Below are positions 34,600-44,944 of a stretch of DNA of 64,000 nt, piece by piece. Positions within the stretch are counted from its first letter, which is position 1, and each line of letters begins with the position of its first letter. Under the pieces are notes generated by a model, which saw only the letters and a list, made by a program, of their open reading frames with translations, had not been told where the DNA came from and ran no database searches. The position numbers and the translations under genes were made by a program. Origin of the DNA: Cepaea nemoralis (taxonomy: Eukaryota > Mollusca > Gastropoda > Stylommatophora > Helicidae); the NCBI GenBank assembly GCA_014155875.1, contig JACEFZ010014453.1, positions 209,001-273,000 of the forward strand. Reading direction: 5' to 3'.

Positions 34600-34744
34600 G
34601 ATGATAGTTGCCCTGCAGTTACGGACAGAAACGTTAACAATATTACTGTCTACATTCTATGTTCTGGTTGTTCCACAGCCAGCATGAGGCCTTTTCGGCT
34701 GCCTCACCGAGTTGTTTTTGTGCCCGAGTTCTTGCTTGTCCTTC
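34600..34744 (-). pseudogene. PD-(D/E)XK-like ORF, C-terminal part
   Basis: The minus strand gives GIEGQARTRAQKQLGEAAEK then ASCWLWNNQN. It continues the reading broken at 35242 by the LINE insertion. I recognise this ending (LGI, then a basic helix, then EAAEKAS.WLW) from a repeat-associated family common in animal genomes. The family's parent element is not known to me with certainty. The sequence beyond about 34600 is not readable. Confidence 0.6.
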
Positions 34745-34751
34745 GATGCCT

Positions 34752-35234
34752 GTTGTTTGTCCATCAAGAATAATGATGACCATTCATTTCATCCAGTGGG
34801 GTTGAAAGTGTGCAGCTGTGAGTTCTAAGATGGCTGATAAGGCCTATTTTGGCTTAAAATATTCTTTGACAATGTGGACAAAGAATGCTTGTGTTTCAAG
34901 GAGGAGGATCTCCTGCAGTGGTTTTTCTGTCCAGCCTCTTCTTTACAGCTCTTGCAGTCCTGGTTGCTTCACAAGTGACTGCACCCTTGTGTAATGATGT
35001 ACGCCACGAATTTCAGTCATTGGCAGCAGACTTCCAGATGTCAAGATGAATTCCAAAAGCTTTCAGTGAGATTTTCAGAGTGTCTTTAAAGCGTTTCCTC
35101 TGGCTGCCTTGAGAGCATTTACCACAACGCAGCTCACCATAAAAAATTTGTTTAGGGAGCCTGAGATCTGGCATGCGAGTTAAGTGACCTGCCCAGCGAA
35201 TCTGATTTTTCATTAGTAGTGTGTGGATACTTTT
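34752..35234 (-). mobile_element. LINE E: 483-bp 5'-truncated insertion with zinc-finger tail and target duplication
   Basis: The insertion is flanked by AGGCATC (GATGCCT on the plus strand) at 34745-34751 and 35235-35241. The minus strand encodes a LINE C-terminus (NQIRWAGHLTRMPDLRLPKQ then GSQRKRFKDTLKISLKAFGI). A C2H2-like finger with a stop inside follows (CPHCQRIF, stop, AKIGLISHLRTH). The last 49 bp (34753-34801) align without a gap to the 49-bp satellite unit at 5189-8249, with about four differences. This defines that unit as the 3' terminus of this LINE family. Confidence 0.88.
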
Positions 35235-35241
35235 GATGCCT

Positions 35242-35660
35242 AACTGTTGTAGCACATCATACACAGAGTGGCAGATTAGACCTCTTGCATCTATCTCTAT
35301 GGCGAATAGTTTCTGATAGCGTACCCTTCCTGTCTCAAACTTGCAACTATCTCTATGCCAAATAGTTACTGATAGCGTACCCTTCCAGTCTCAAGCTTGC
35401 AACTGTGTCACTGTACTTCTCTATCTTGTACGTGTGCTGCTCCTCGATTCTATACTCATATGGAACAGTCAGCTTAAACAGCGTTAGCTGCTTAGCCAAT
35501 GAAGAGTGAAGTACAATGTCAGGTCGCACTCGAAACTGTTAGAACACTGTCTGGTAAGAACCAAGGCCCTTCACGTCAACAGTCAGTTCCCAGTCATCCA
35601 CGTCATTGAAAATGAATGGTAAGTCAGCAGCGCAATCTTCCTTGTCTCTACGTTGCTACC
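35242..35660 (-). pseudogene. PD-(D/E)XK-like ORF, N-terminal part
   Basis: On the minus strand one frame reads QFRVRPDIVLHSS, then QLTLFKLTVPYEYRIEEQ and KIEKYSDTV. Another segment, IEIDARGLICHSVYDVLQQL, ends at the LINE insertion. PD and the usual ELTVPWE motif (here KLTVPYE) resemble a PD-(D/E)XK nuclease core. Upstream FNDVDDWELTVDV is also readable. A 60-bp tandem duplication at about 35287-35405 and several stops show the copy is dead. Confidence 0.6.
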
Positions 35661-35783
35661 CGGCTCTGGCGAAGTAAATCCACATCAGCCTCGCTCTGGC
35701 CCCTCTGTTTGCTCGCATTATGGCTTTATCCACTATGGCTGCCAGCGCTTTGTTCATATTAAATTATATAAATGACACAATCA

Positions 35784-36445
35784 TTAACCCTTCACAGGGC
35801 AGAAATTTGACCGTTTTCTAGTCCTGAACGGGCAAGATATTTGAGCTTCGGTAAAATTTCGGTTATGTTAGTAAAAACATCATGTATAAGGTGTTAACCA
35901 ACAGATTTTAGTAAAATAAAAAACAAAATGAAGGAAAAAGCAAGCAGATTATTTTACTCACGTGAATGTTGCCGGTAATCCACACATGAACACAAATATT
36001 TACAAAATACAACATATTGTTTGTGATTGTCAGTCATTTATACAGCAATTTAGAAACACATTTTCATAATCATAATCACTTTCTTTAAAGTCTGACTCAC
36101 GATTGCTAACACTGATATCTAGCTCTGATTAATAGTCAACTTCGTGCCCTTCAATGTCACTTAAATTGAACCCAGCGAAATCTCTGCTATCACTTGAAGA
36201 ATCATCAAATTCCATTTTAAAGTACAAAGTGTAAAACCCCCAAAAACTAAAAAAAAAATCCGTTCAAATTCAAAGTTAACGCTTGCAAATGGCGGCCACG
36301 TTGTCAAGCTATCAGCGAAACAGAAAGTAGACAATCGGAAGCTTCGAACGCGTTTTTACAATGCTTAGTATTCACAGGCATTTTCGGACGTTTAGTCCAT
36401 TAACGGTAAAGCCGCGTTCGGATGCTACGCTCGGTAAAGGGTTAA
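35784..36445 (-). mobile_element. piggyBac-type MITE, copy 1 (654 bp plus TTAA duplication)
   Basis: TTAA at 35784-35787 and 36442-36445 flanks termini reading CCCTTCACAGGGCA (left) and CCCTTTACCGAGCG (right, inverted). The minus strand from about 36216 encodes an acidic start MEFDDSSSDSRDFAGFNLSD, typical of the N-terminus of piggyBac transposases, followed by stops. No DDD catalytic domain is present. It is homologous over its length to the element at 38815. Confidence 0.85.
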
Positions 36446-36505
36446 TATATCGGCTTAGAATTGACCTACAGACTTGAATAAGGTACCGCTGGATTTGGTT
36501 TTTCA
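36446..36505 (+). repeat. Dispersed repeat shared with 43374-43425
   Basis: CGCTTAGAATTGAC followed by TACAG and AGGTACCG, then ATTTGGTTTT, is common to both places. Family unknown. The MITE at 35784 may have inserted into a copy of it. Confidence 0.6.
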
Positions 36506-36735
36506 TCATGTATCCTACTATGTCATGTTATGAGAAGACAAAAACTGGACCATGTTGTTAAAACCGGAAAAATTTGTGGACAAAGAGATAGAGGAAGACA
36601 ATGTGAGAAGATTCTTGACAGTCACGTGTTGTGTCATGGCACTGAAGGGAATCAACACACATGACGTCAGAGATCGCAATTTGTGGAGAGGCATGATCGC
36701 TCATGCCAACCGTCAAGGCACTGGATGATGATGAT
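36506..36735 (+). mobile_element. LINE 3'-end fragment F
   Basis: The plus strand reads HVMRRQKLDHVVKTGKICGQ then RDRGRQCEKILDS, matching HVMRRNGLENLVTTGKIKGK in LINE D. It ends in a (GAT)n tail at about 36725-36735, as expected of a LINE 3' end. Confidence 0.75.
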
Positions 36736-36817
36736 CCTAATGTGCAGGTTGCATAAATTAAACCAATTCATAAAATGTAAACAAAAAATGTATAAATGAC
36801 TTAAGTAAATGAAGTAC

Positions 36818-37330
36818 AGGGAGGCCCCGGTTAACGTCAGGGATACGTTCTTGGAAAACGCGGCTTTAAGTGAAACGACGTATAGCGAAACTATTTCCCA
36901 TAGAATTAAATGAAATACAGTATTTTGTAATGTTTATTTTGATGGTTGTTGATATTTATTGGCTAAATAGAGGTGCGTTAGAAGGTGAGTGGTAGAGTTA
37001 TTGGGACGTAGAAGCATTAAATTCTGCTTCTGAGGATGAAAGTGTAACCACTTCACCTCTTCCTGCCTCTTCACTGTTTGAACAAGAGAAGGGGGGGGGG
37101 GGGGGAACATGGTGCTCCTCTTCCTGCTGAGCTCTCTGTGCATCAAGTTGCATTAGATCCTCATTAGACAAATCTTCTCCATGTGATGCAAGCAACTCAT
37201 CAATGTAGCTTCCTCCATCCCTTCAAAGCCAGCTTTAGTGGCTAAGTTAGTGATCTGTAGTCGAATAGCATGAACGTCGTCAAATTCACAAAAATTGCTT
37301 ACATGCATATTCCGTTGGTTCTGGTCTTCA
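36818..37330 (-). mobile_element. Tigger/pogo-like DNA transposon, 3' remnant
   Basis: The end reads CAGGGAGGCCCCGGTTAACG, preceded by TA as in Tc1/mariner-type insertions. The minus strand encodes LLASHGEDLSNEDLMQLDAQ and, upstream in another frame, HAIRLQITNLATKAGFEGME. These match the C-terminal tail of Tigger-type transposases. A 14-G run at about 37091-37104 interrupts the tail. The DDE catalytic core is absent. The remnant stops at the (TTAG)n tail of LINE C. Confidence 0.78.
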
Positions 37331-37334
37331 ATCC

Positions 37335-37408
<74 letters not shown>

Positions 37409-38281
37409 CTAGCCGACAGATCATCCTCATTGCACATTGAACCATTCAGTCCATAAGTGCTCGGATCCTCTCCTCAGCAAATCCCGCAGCATGTAGTAGC
37501 TCACGAACCAGTTCTTGTTGATTTATTAATCTTCTTTGGCTTCCTGCGTAGTGTTCTTGTTTGGCCACACCTCTTGTAACTTGCTGTTCTTGCAGTCTGA
37601 CCATGGTTGTAGACTCACAGTCATCGCTTGGTTCACGTAAACGACTTACTTCTCGTAGAGCATTCAGAATGTCTGCCTGGTCCATGGCTCGTCCGCCTTC
37701 CACAGTAGCCTGCTCATTTCCTTGTACACCCGCATGCCCTGGCACGAAAATGAAACTAATCTTTGCCAACCAAGACCGTTCCAGAGATAGCAACCACTCT
37801 CTTCAGATCCACCCCATCTCGATCCTCCTGAGCATACTCATTAAGTCACTAAGGACACATGCACGATTGAATGTCTGTGTCTCGAGCCATGTTATTGCTT
37901 TACTTACTGCCATGACTTCTATAGTCAGGTTACTTGTGGTCAACGTAAAAGCACCAGACTCCTCCTTCACAATTTTCCTTCCGGCCTGAGCCGTAAAGGC
38001 CCAGGAACTTCTCACTCCTCGAACGACCAACCCATCCATGTAAATGATAGCATCATCCTCTAAAGAATTCTCAAAGATCAGAACCTGTACTTCTGCCTCC
38101 ACAGCAGCTGGATTTTCTTGTCTGCATTTCCTGTCTAGTTGGATGCACACTGAAAAGGATGTACAGAAATCTGTTGGCATTTGTACCCACTCCTCACCAT
38201 GTTCTAAGTCCTCCAGTGAACACATCTGTTGAAGAATGTCTTCGGCTTCACCCATCCACGACCTTCCTCTTTTTAACCTGC
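37331..38281 (-). mobile_element. LINE C: 5'-truncated RNase H end, same family as LINE B
   Basis: A (TTAG)n run at 37331-37408 is the 3' tail. The minus strand (37446-38280) encodes SWMGEAEDILQQMCSLEDL, an RNase H-like stretch with AIIYMDGLVV in place of the usual YTDGS, and FVPGHAGVQGNEQA. It is very close to LINE B but has a frameshift near 37800 and the T-to-M change at the catalytic site. The 5' break is at 38281. It adjoins the Tigger-like remnant. Confidence 0.85.
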
Positions 38282-38814
38282 TATATTATTATTAGAGGGT
38301 TCATTATCTAATGCAACCCAATCCATAACCAGAAATAATATTCCGCGCCTGAGCAAAAGGATCCATTGGGTCCCCAAAAATGGCTATGAAATTACTAGGC
38401 ATGCTTCCGACATCATTCATTCATTCAAACATCATGTGACAATAACAAACGCCATCTTAGTTTCTGCAGAATAGGTCAGTCTAACATTTTGTGCATAGTA
38501 ATTGGTTGAAATTATTGTGACTATGAAATAAATTCAATTATTTGGCATACAGTAAGTAAATTTTTTTAGTGCTGTTCGTAGAAATCGTAGATTAATGTTA
38601 GATCCTGCATACAATTTTACATATATTTGGAGTTTCATCGTGGACCGTCATCGACCGGTGGTAGAGAAAAATATTTCTGCGGATATGTTGTTTCATCTTT
38701 GTGAATGGAAATGAAAATGGAGGCAATGCGCACATCGATCTGACTACATGGCATGTATACTTTTTACACTCAAAACGTGCAATTTGAACTACTAAAGTTA
38801 AAGAGAATACAAGT
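38282..38814. other. Unannotated spacer
   Basis: About 530 bp of mixed composition, with no ORF, array or transposon signature that I can support. Confidence 0.5.
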
Positions 38815-39511
38815 TTAACCCTTTACAGGGCAGACACTTGTCCGTTTTTTAGCCCTGAACGGGCAAGATTTTTTCAGGTTCGGTAAAATTTCGGGTCGCG
38901 TTAGTAAAAACATCACAAATAAGGTGTTAGTCAACCGATTTTAGTTAAATAAACAACACAATGAAGGGAAAAGCATGCAAAATATATTACTCATGTGATT
39001 GTTGTCGGTAATCCATATATGAACACAAATATTTACGAAATACAGCATATTGTTTGTGATTTTCCGTCATCTATACGGCAATTTACAAACACATTTTCAG
39101 AATTATAATCACTTTCTTTAAAGTCCGACTCAGACTGCTAATGCAAAGTAACGCTTTGCACTGATATCTAGCTCCAATTAATAGTCAACTTCGTGCCCTT
39201 TAATGTCATTTAAATTGAACCTAGCGAAATCTCGGCTATCACTTGAAGAATCGCCGAAATCCATTTTGAAAAACTAAGCGTAAAAATCCCGAAAACTATC
39301 AAAAAAAAGTCCGTAAAAGTCAGTTCAAATTCGTAGTAGGAGCTTACAAATGGCGGCCACGTTGTCAAGCTATCGGCGAAAGCAGCCGTCGGAAATGTCG
39401 GAAAGGATAGAGATCGCGTTTTTACAATGCATAATAGTATCGGGCGCGTTCGGCCGATCTGCTCGTTAAGTGATCGGCCGCAAATTGACGTTTTGCCCTG
39501 TAAAGGGTTAA
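38815..39511 (-). mobile_element. piggyBac-type MITE, copy 2 (689 bp plus TTAA duplication)
   Basis: TTAA at 38815-38818 and 39508-39511 flanks perfect 14-bp inverted ends CCCTTTACAGGGCA. An acidic start MDFGDSSSDSRDFARFNLND is readable on the minus strand from about 39264 and soon hits stops. The 101-codon ORF at 39210-39515 is in another frame and is not the transposase. It shares most of its length with copy 1. Confidence 0.9.
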
Positions 39512-39869
39512 ACAATATTAATAATTTATCTGTATACTTTTACTTTTTTTTATCATTCAGTTTTCATATCCGTTTATGACCCATCTAAGACATTCTTGCA
39601 TGGACTGGCAGTACATTTTACATTTTTTAAAGATTTAACTGTAAATGAGAAAATACTCTTAGATGAGTATTTTTTAAAAATCTGCAGCATTTGTCTTGCA
39701 TTTTTGCATCTCTCATTATTGTTCATCAATGCTAGTGTCCGTTGGAGACATTTTCTACATGGACTCCATCATACTCAGAAAATGAATTTTCATGCCGCAT
39801 CATGACTGATAATTTTTGAAGACTAAATTTGTTAATGTTCATGTTGCATTACTTTGATCATGTTTTTCA

Positions 39870-42600
39870 AATTGGGTTTTACTAATGATGAAGATTTCAA
39901 GATTATTTATTCTGGAGGTGAAGATCGTCATAGGCGAGTGGCAATTATTTTGGACCGGAAAACATAAAAATCTGTTCAAGGATATTGGGCCGTGTCGGAC
40001 AGAGTTCTACTAGTTAAATTAAGTGGCAGACCTTTTAGCATAAATATTATTCAAGTATATGCCCCAACAGGAGAATCCAGTGAAGATAATGTAGAAGAAT
40101 TTTATAATGACATAGAGTCTGCCTTAAAGAAATGTAAAAATTCAGAAATAAACATCATAATAGGGGACTTCAATGCAAAAGTAGGAAATCAAGGGGATAG
40201 ATACACAGTAGGAAACTATGGTTTAGGAGAGACAAACGAAAGAGGATACAGACTCGTAGAGTGGGCAAAAGAACAGGAAATGATTGTAGGAAACACCTGG
40301 TTTAAACAACACCCTAGAAGATTATGGACATGGAGGAGTCCTGATAGCAGGATTAGAAACCAGATTGACTAAATTCTCATTAGCAGAAGATTTAGAAACG
40401 CGCTAACAGTAGCAAAAACAGTTCCCAGTGCTGAAAGTTATAGTGACCACAGACTACTCACAGGAACATTGAGGATAAAGTTGAAGAAAGTCAAGTATAT
40501 AACAGGAAACACTAAATATGACTTGTGTACATTGAGTAATGACTATGAAATACAAAACAAATTCAACATAGAAGTACAGAACAGATTTGAAATATTGTCT
40601 GATCTAGAGATATTATTCCAGGATGTGGATGATCAATGGGAAACGTTGAAGAATTCAATCAATGTGGTTGCAGAAACAACTATTCCAAAATTAAAGAAGG
40701 TGGGTCGTAAGAAATGGATGACTGAAGAAATTTTACACCTCATGGAAACAAGAAGACTCAACAAAAATAATTCTGTCAAATATGAAGAAATTCACAGACA
40801 AGTCAGAATATTATGTAAGGAGGCAAAAGAAGCATGGCTTGAGGAAAAGTGCTTAGAAATTGAAAACCAACACAACAATCAAAATACCAAATTAGTGCAC
40901 AAAAGAATTCAGGAACTTACTAATAAAAGAACAAGTACATCAACAGGGTGTCTAAAAACTAAAGATGGCAAAATCATAATAGAAAAAGACCAGATTCTAC
41001 ATGTATGGACAGATTATGTGAAAGACCTGTATAATGATAACAGAGAGGAACAGTATGCTATTAGATTTAATAATGAAGGACCAGCAATTTTAAAGATGGA
41101 GGTTCAAAATATTCTTAAGCATATGAAAGCTGGCAAGGCCCCCGGTGTAGATAACATCACAACAGAAATTATTAAAGCTTTAGAAGAATTTGGACTAGAG
41201 CAAGTCACCAGACTGCTGAACACATTATATGATACTGGAGATATACCTCCTGAATTATGTAACTCTGTATTTATTGCAATCCCAAAGAAATCAGGAACCT
41301 TGGAATGTGATCAACATAGAACAATTAGTATAATGAGTCACATCACAAAGATTTTGCTAAGAATTATCATGCAAAGAGTGAGGAAGAAGATACAACCTGA
41401 AATAGGGGAAGAACAATGTGGGTTTGTAGAAGGAAAGGGTACAGTAAATGCTGTGTATATGCTGCGAACAGTTATTATTGAACGTTCTATAGAAGTAAAC
41501 AAGGATATACATCTTTGCTTTATTGACTATACAAAGGCTTTTGATAGAGTTAGACATGTCAACATGGTGGATATGCTTGCAGATCTACAAATTGATGGGA
41601 AAGACATTAGACTTATAAAAAACATATATTGGAAACAACAAGCTGCAATAAGGATTGATAATGAAGTGGGACAGTATCAGCCAATTAAGAGAGGTGTTAG
41701 GCAGGGATGTGTGATGTCTCCAGATCTTTTTTCCCTATACAGTGAAAATATTTTCAGAAATGTAGAGGATATAAATGGAATCAGAATTGGAGGACGAAAC
41801 ATCAATAACATTAGACATGCAGATGATACAGTATTAATTGCAGACAATGCGCACGACCTGCAACAATTAGTAGATGCGGTTGTTGTACACAGTGAGCAAC
41901 TGGGGTTAGAATTAAATTGTAAAAAGACTCTGGTTATGGTCGTCACTAGGAAGAAAGAAGTGCCACAATGTAATATACAAGTAAATGGAAATATTCTTCA
42001 ACAAGTGAATCGGTACAATTATCTTGGAACAGTCATAACATCTGATGGGAGATGCCTTGAAGAGATTAGAACAAGAATCGCCATGGCGAAAGTAGCCTTT
42101 AGCAAGATGAAAAACATTCTGACCAATAAAAAGATGTCAATTGAAATGAGAAAAAGAGTGTTGAGGGGATACATAGAGCCTGTTCTTTTGTATGGATGTG
42201 AAACTTGGACAATGAGCAGTCAAGCTGAAAAACATCTGATGGCTGCAGAAATGTGGTTTCTGAGGAAAATGCAAAGAATACCATGGACAGACAGAAAAAC
42301 CAATGACCAAGTACTACAGGAGACAAATGAACATCGTAAACTGATTAGAGAAATTGGACGTAGACAGTCAAAATTTTTTGGACATGTTATGAGAAGAAAT
42401 GGATTGGAGAATTTGGTGACAACTGGCAAGATCAAAGGGAAGAGACCAAGGGGAAGACCGAGAAGTAAATACCTGGATGGCTTGGCCACATGGCATGGAC
42501 GAGACAGGAACACTGAGCTGATCCACGACATTGGTGATCGAGTGAAATGGCGAGTCATGACCACCCACGCTTTCAGGTATGGCACATGATGGATGGACTA
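39870..42600 (+). mobile_element. LINE D: RTE-like retrotransposon with long RT frame
   Basis: One phase runs from about 39890 to the stop at 42589. The endonuclease part shows INIIQVYAPTGESSED, IIIGDFNAKVG and an NQID ending, with stops at 39965 and 40370 where family members have Tyr. The 706-codon frame at 40469-42589 has RT motifs KAPGVDNITTEI, FIDYTKAFDRVRH, GVRQGCVMSPDLFSLY and IRHADDTVLIA. The catalytic box normally reads Y/F-A-D-D but here has His. The C-terminus reads LLYGCETWTMSSQAEK then GHVMRRNGLENLV. The 5' end is truncated or decayed. The remnants at 17845, 19448, 36506 and 42720 belong to the same or a close family. Confidence 0.88.
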
Positions 42601-42690
42601 ATTATAGATGACATGAACAGTTAAGTCTCTATACCATGATCGCAATGATGCATGGCTGCTAAGATGTTGGTTTAAAAACAAAAAAGCTTA
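42600..42690 (+). repeat. Dispersed repeat shared with 43130-43210
   Basis: ATAGATGACATG, then ACCATGATC(G/A)CAATGATG and TGCTAAGATGTT, occur in the same order at both places. It may be a LINE D 3' tail or a separate short repeat. Confidence 0.55.
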
Positions 42691-42719
42691 GTGGATTCCT
42701 GAGTATTTGTTCAAGAGCA

Positions 42720-42872
42720 TTTTCATCTTGCAAAAGGCTACCTTCGCAATGGTAATTCTTGTTCTAATCTCTTCAAGACATCTCCCATCACATGTTATGA
42801 CTGTTCCGAGATAACTGTATTGATTCACTTGCTTAAGAATATGACCATTCACTCGTAATGTATATGACATTG
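42720..42872 (-). mobile_element. LINE fragment of the LINE D family, inverted
   Basis: The minus strand encodes LRVNGHILKQVNQYSYLGTV then RCLEEIRTRITIAKVAFCKM, equivalent to an internal part of the RT C-terminal region of LINE D. It is truncated at both ends and lies head-to-tail-inverted beside LINE D. Confidence 0.8.
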
Positions 42873-43540
42873 TGGTATTTCCTTCTTCCTTATAATTAGT
42901 AATTAATGAATAATTAATTGGTGGACATTTTTAATTGCTAATTAGGTCACTTCACATCCTATCGAAAAAGGAAAGTAACCACTGGGTCTGTAGCATCATT
43001 CCGATTAATAAAATATACATCTTTCCCGGTTTCTAAGCTAACATTGATAATGGGCAGAGAAATTAATGAATTAGTAATGAATTAGCAACTATTTTAATAG
43101 CTAATTAGGTTGCGATGCATCATATCTAAAAATAGATGACATGTGAGCAGTTAGTTAGGCTTCGCTACCATGATCACAATGATGTGTAGTTGCTAAGATG
43201 TTCGTTTAGAAAGAAACAAATGATAGTAGTAAGAAGTCAAATTATGAACATTTCAGCTCTCACTGTGGCTGGGACATAAAGCAAAGGTGCTCAGAGAACG
43301 GAGTTTTTATTTTTAATTTTATAATGTTTTTGTTCAAGATCCCCACATTCAAATGTGAATTAATATAATTATATATCCGCTTAGAATTGACATACAGGCA
43401 TCATTTAGGTACCGTTGAATTTGGTTTTTGAAGGCCTGTCTATCTGTGGTGCTCTCATTAGTAAATACCTAATTTGATATTAAACATGCTCAATATTAAA
43501 TAGATATCTAACTAACTAAGAGCAAATTGAACGAACTCAA
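42873..43540. repeat. AT-rich region with internal and dispersed repeats
   Basis: A segment with AATTAATGAAT and GCTAATTAGGT occurs twice (about 42895-42955 and 43060-43110). Copies of the repeats seen at 42600 and 36446 follow at 43130-43210 and 43374-43425. No coding potential seen. Confidence 0.5.
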
Positions 43541-43613
43541 CAGGCCAACCAACACTTAATCATTGTAAATGAAAATGTAAACAAATGGTCAAGACGGACT
43601 GGATCACACCCAC

Positions 43614-43767
43614 CTGGTACTGACGACTGTCCGTGAACCAGGAGCGGGTCGTGTGTGAGGGTTGTGTCTGTGACCAACCTGCCCTGGACTAGAGGTTTCC
43701 TCGTCCTCTTGTCTGCCGCCAGGATGGATGTTGGCGCCGGCTGGTACAGCCTCCTCTTGGTGGCCAT
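43614..43767 (-). CDS. HAUS8: Candidate first coding exon of HAUS8
   Basis: The ATG at 43767 sits in a good context (AAGATGGCC). It opens a basic N-terminus MATKRRLYQPAPTSILAADK followed by RTRKPLVQGR. A strong donor CAG|GTGGGT ends the exon at 43614 in phase 1. The HAUS8 3' exon begins in phase 1 at 27553, so joining the two is in frame and gives a 791-residue protein. A basic N-terminus is expected of HAUS8, whose N-terminal region binds microtubules. No other host gene on this strand lies between the exons. The link is inference: an intermediate exon, or an unrelated gene, cannot be excluded. Confidence 0.5.
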
Positions 43768-43855
43768 CTTGGAGCGGGGCGGTTCTGTACCCAGCAAGTG
43801 TGTGCCGAGCCGTGATCACATGGAGCTTGCAGCACACAAACTACAGGCAGAAGTC

Positions 43856-44930
43856 AGCAGTGTCCTTGCCTCGTGTTGCCTTTGATTGCTCACAGCTGTC
43901 AGCAGTGTCCTTGTCTCGTGTTGCCTTTGATTGCTCACAGCTGTCAGCAGTGTCCTTGTCTCGTGTTGCCTTTGATTGCTCACAGCTGTCAGCAGTGTCC
44001 TTGTCCCATGTTGCCCTCGATTGTCCGCATCTCTCAGCAGTGCCTGTGTCCTATGTTGCCTTCGATGGCCCTGTCAGCAGTGTCCTTGTCCCATGGGGCA
44101 CTCGGTGGCCCGCATCTGTCAGCAGTGTCCTAGTCCCATGTGGCTCCTGATGGCCCGCACCTGTCAGCAGTGTCCTTGTCCCATGTGGCCCTCCATAGCC
44201 CGCACCTGTCAGCAGTGTCCATGTCCCATGTAGCCCTCCATGGCCCGCATCTGTCAGCAGTGTCCATGTCCCATGTGGCACTCCATGGCCCGCATCTGTC
44301 AGCAGTGTCCATGTCCCATGTGGCTCCTGATGGCCCGCACCTGTCAGCAGTGTCCATGTCCCATGTAGCCCTCCATGGCCCTCATCTGTCAGCAGTGTCC
44401 TAGTCCCATGTGACCCTCCATGGCCCGCATCTGTCAGCAGTGTCCTTGTCCCATGTGACTCCTGATGGCCCGCATCTGTCAGCAGTGTTCTTGTCCCATG
44501 TGGCCCTCGATGGCCCGCACCTGTCAGCAGTGTCCTTGTCCCATGTGGCCCTCTATGGTCTGCAGCTCTGAGCAGTGTCCTTGTCCCATGTGGCCCTCGA
44601 TGGCCCGCACCTGTCAGCAGTGTCCTTGTCCCATGTGGCCCTCTATGGTCTGCAGCTCTGAGCAGTGTCCTTGTCCCATGTGGCCCTCGATGGCCCGCAT
44701 CTGTCAGCAGTGTCCTAGTCCCATGTGGCTCCTGATGGCCCGCACCTGTCAGCAGTGTCCATGTTCCATGGCCCGCACCTGTCAGCAGTGTCCTTGTCCC
44801 ATGTGGCCCTCGATGGCCCGCACCTGTCAGCAGTGTCCTTGTCCCATGTAACTTTCAATTGCCCGCAGCTCTCAGCAGTGTCCTTGTCCCATGTGGCACT
44901 CGGTAGCCCACAGCTCTCATCAGTGTCCGG
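43856..44930. repeat. 45-bp minisatellite, about 24 copies
   Basis: The unit is TGTCAGCAGTGTCCTTGTCC followed by CATGTGGCCCTCGATGGCCC and GCACC. Because 45 is a multiple of 3, each frame reads a 15-residue repeat (for example CQQCPCPMWPSMART on the plus strand). Indels change the frame several times, there is no supporting gene context, and both strands are open. I take it as non-coding. Confidence 0.92.
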
Positions 44931-44944
44931 GAGCATACATCTGC

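Noticed and set aside
35013..35264. 83-codon ORF as an independent gene
   Set aside because: It spans the junction of the PD-(D/E)XK-like ORF and the inserted LINE, so it is a chance fusion.
39210..39515. 101-codon ORF as a piggyBac transposase
   Set aside because: It runs across the terminal repeat in a different frame from the acidic transposase start and has no catalytic motif.
43667..43676. Alternative donor (GGCAG then GTTGGT) for the candidate HAUS8 first exon
   Set aside because: It is a weak donor, and its phase would create a stop when joined to the 3' exon at 27553.
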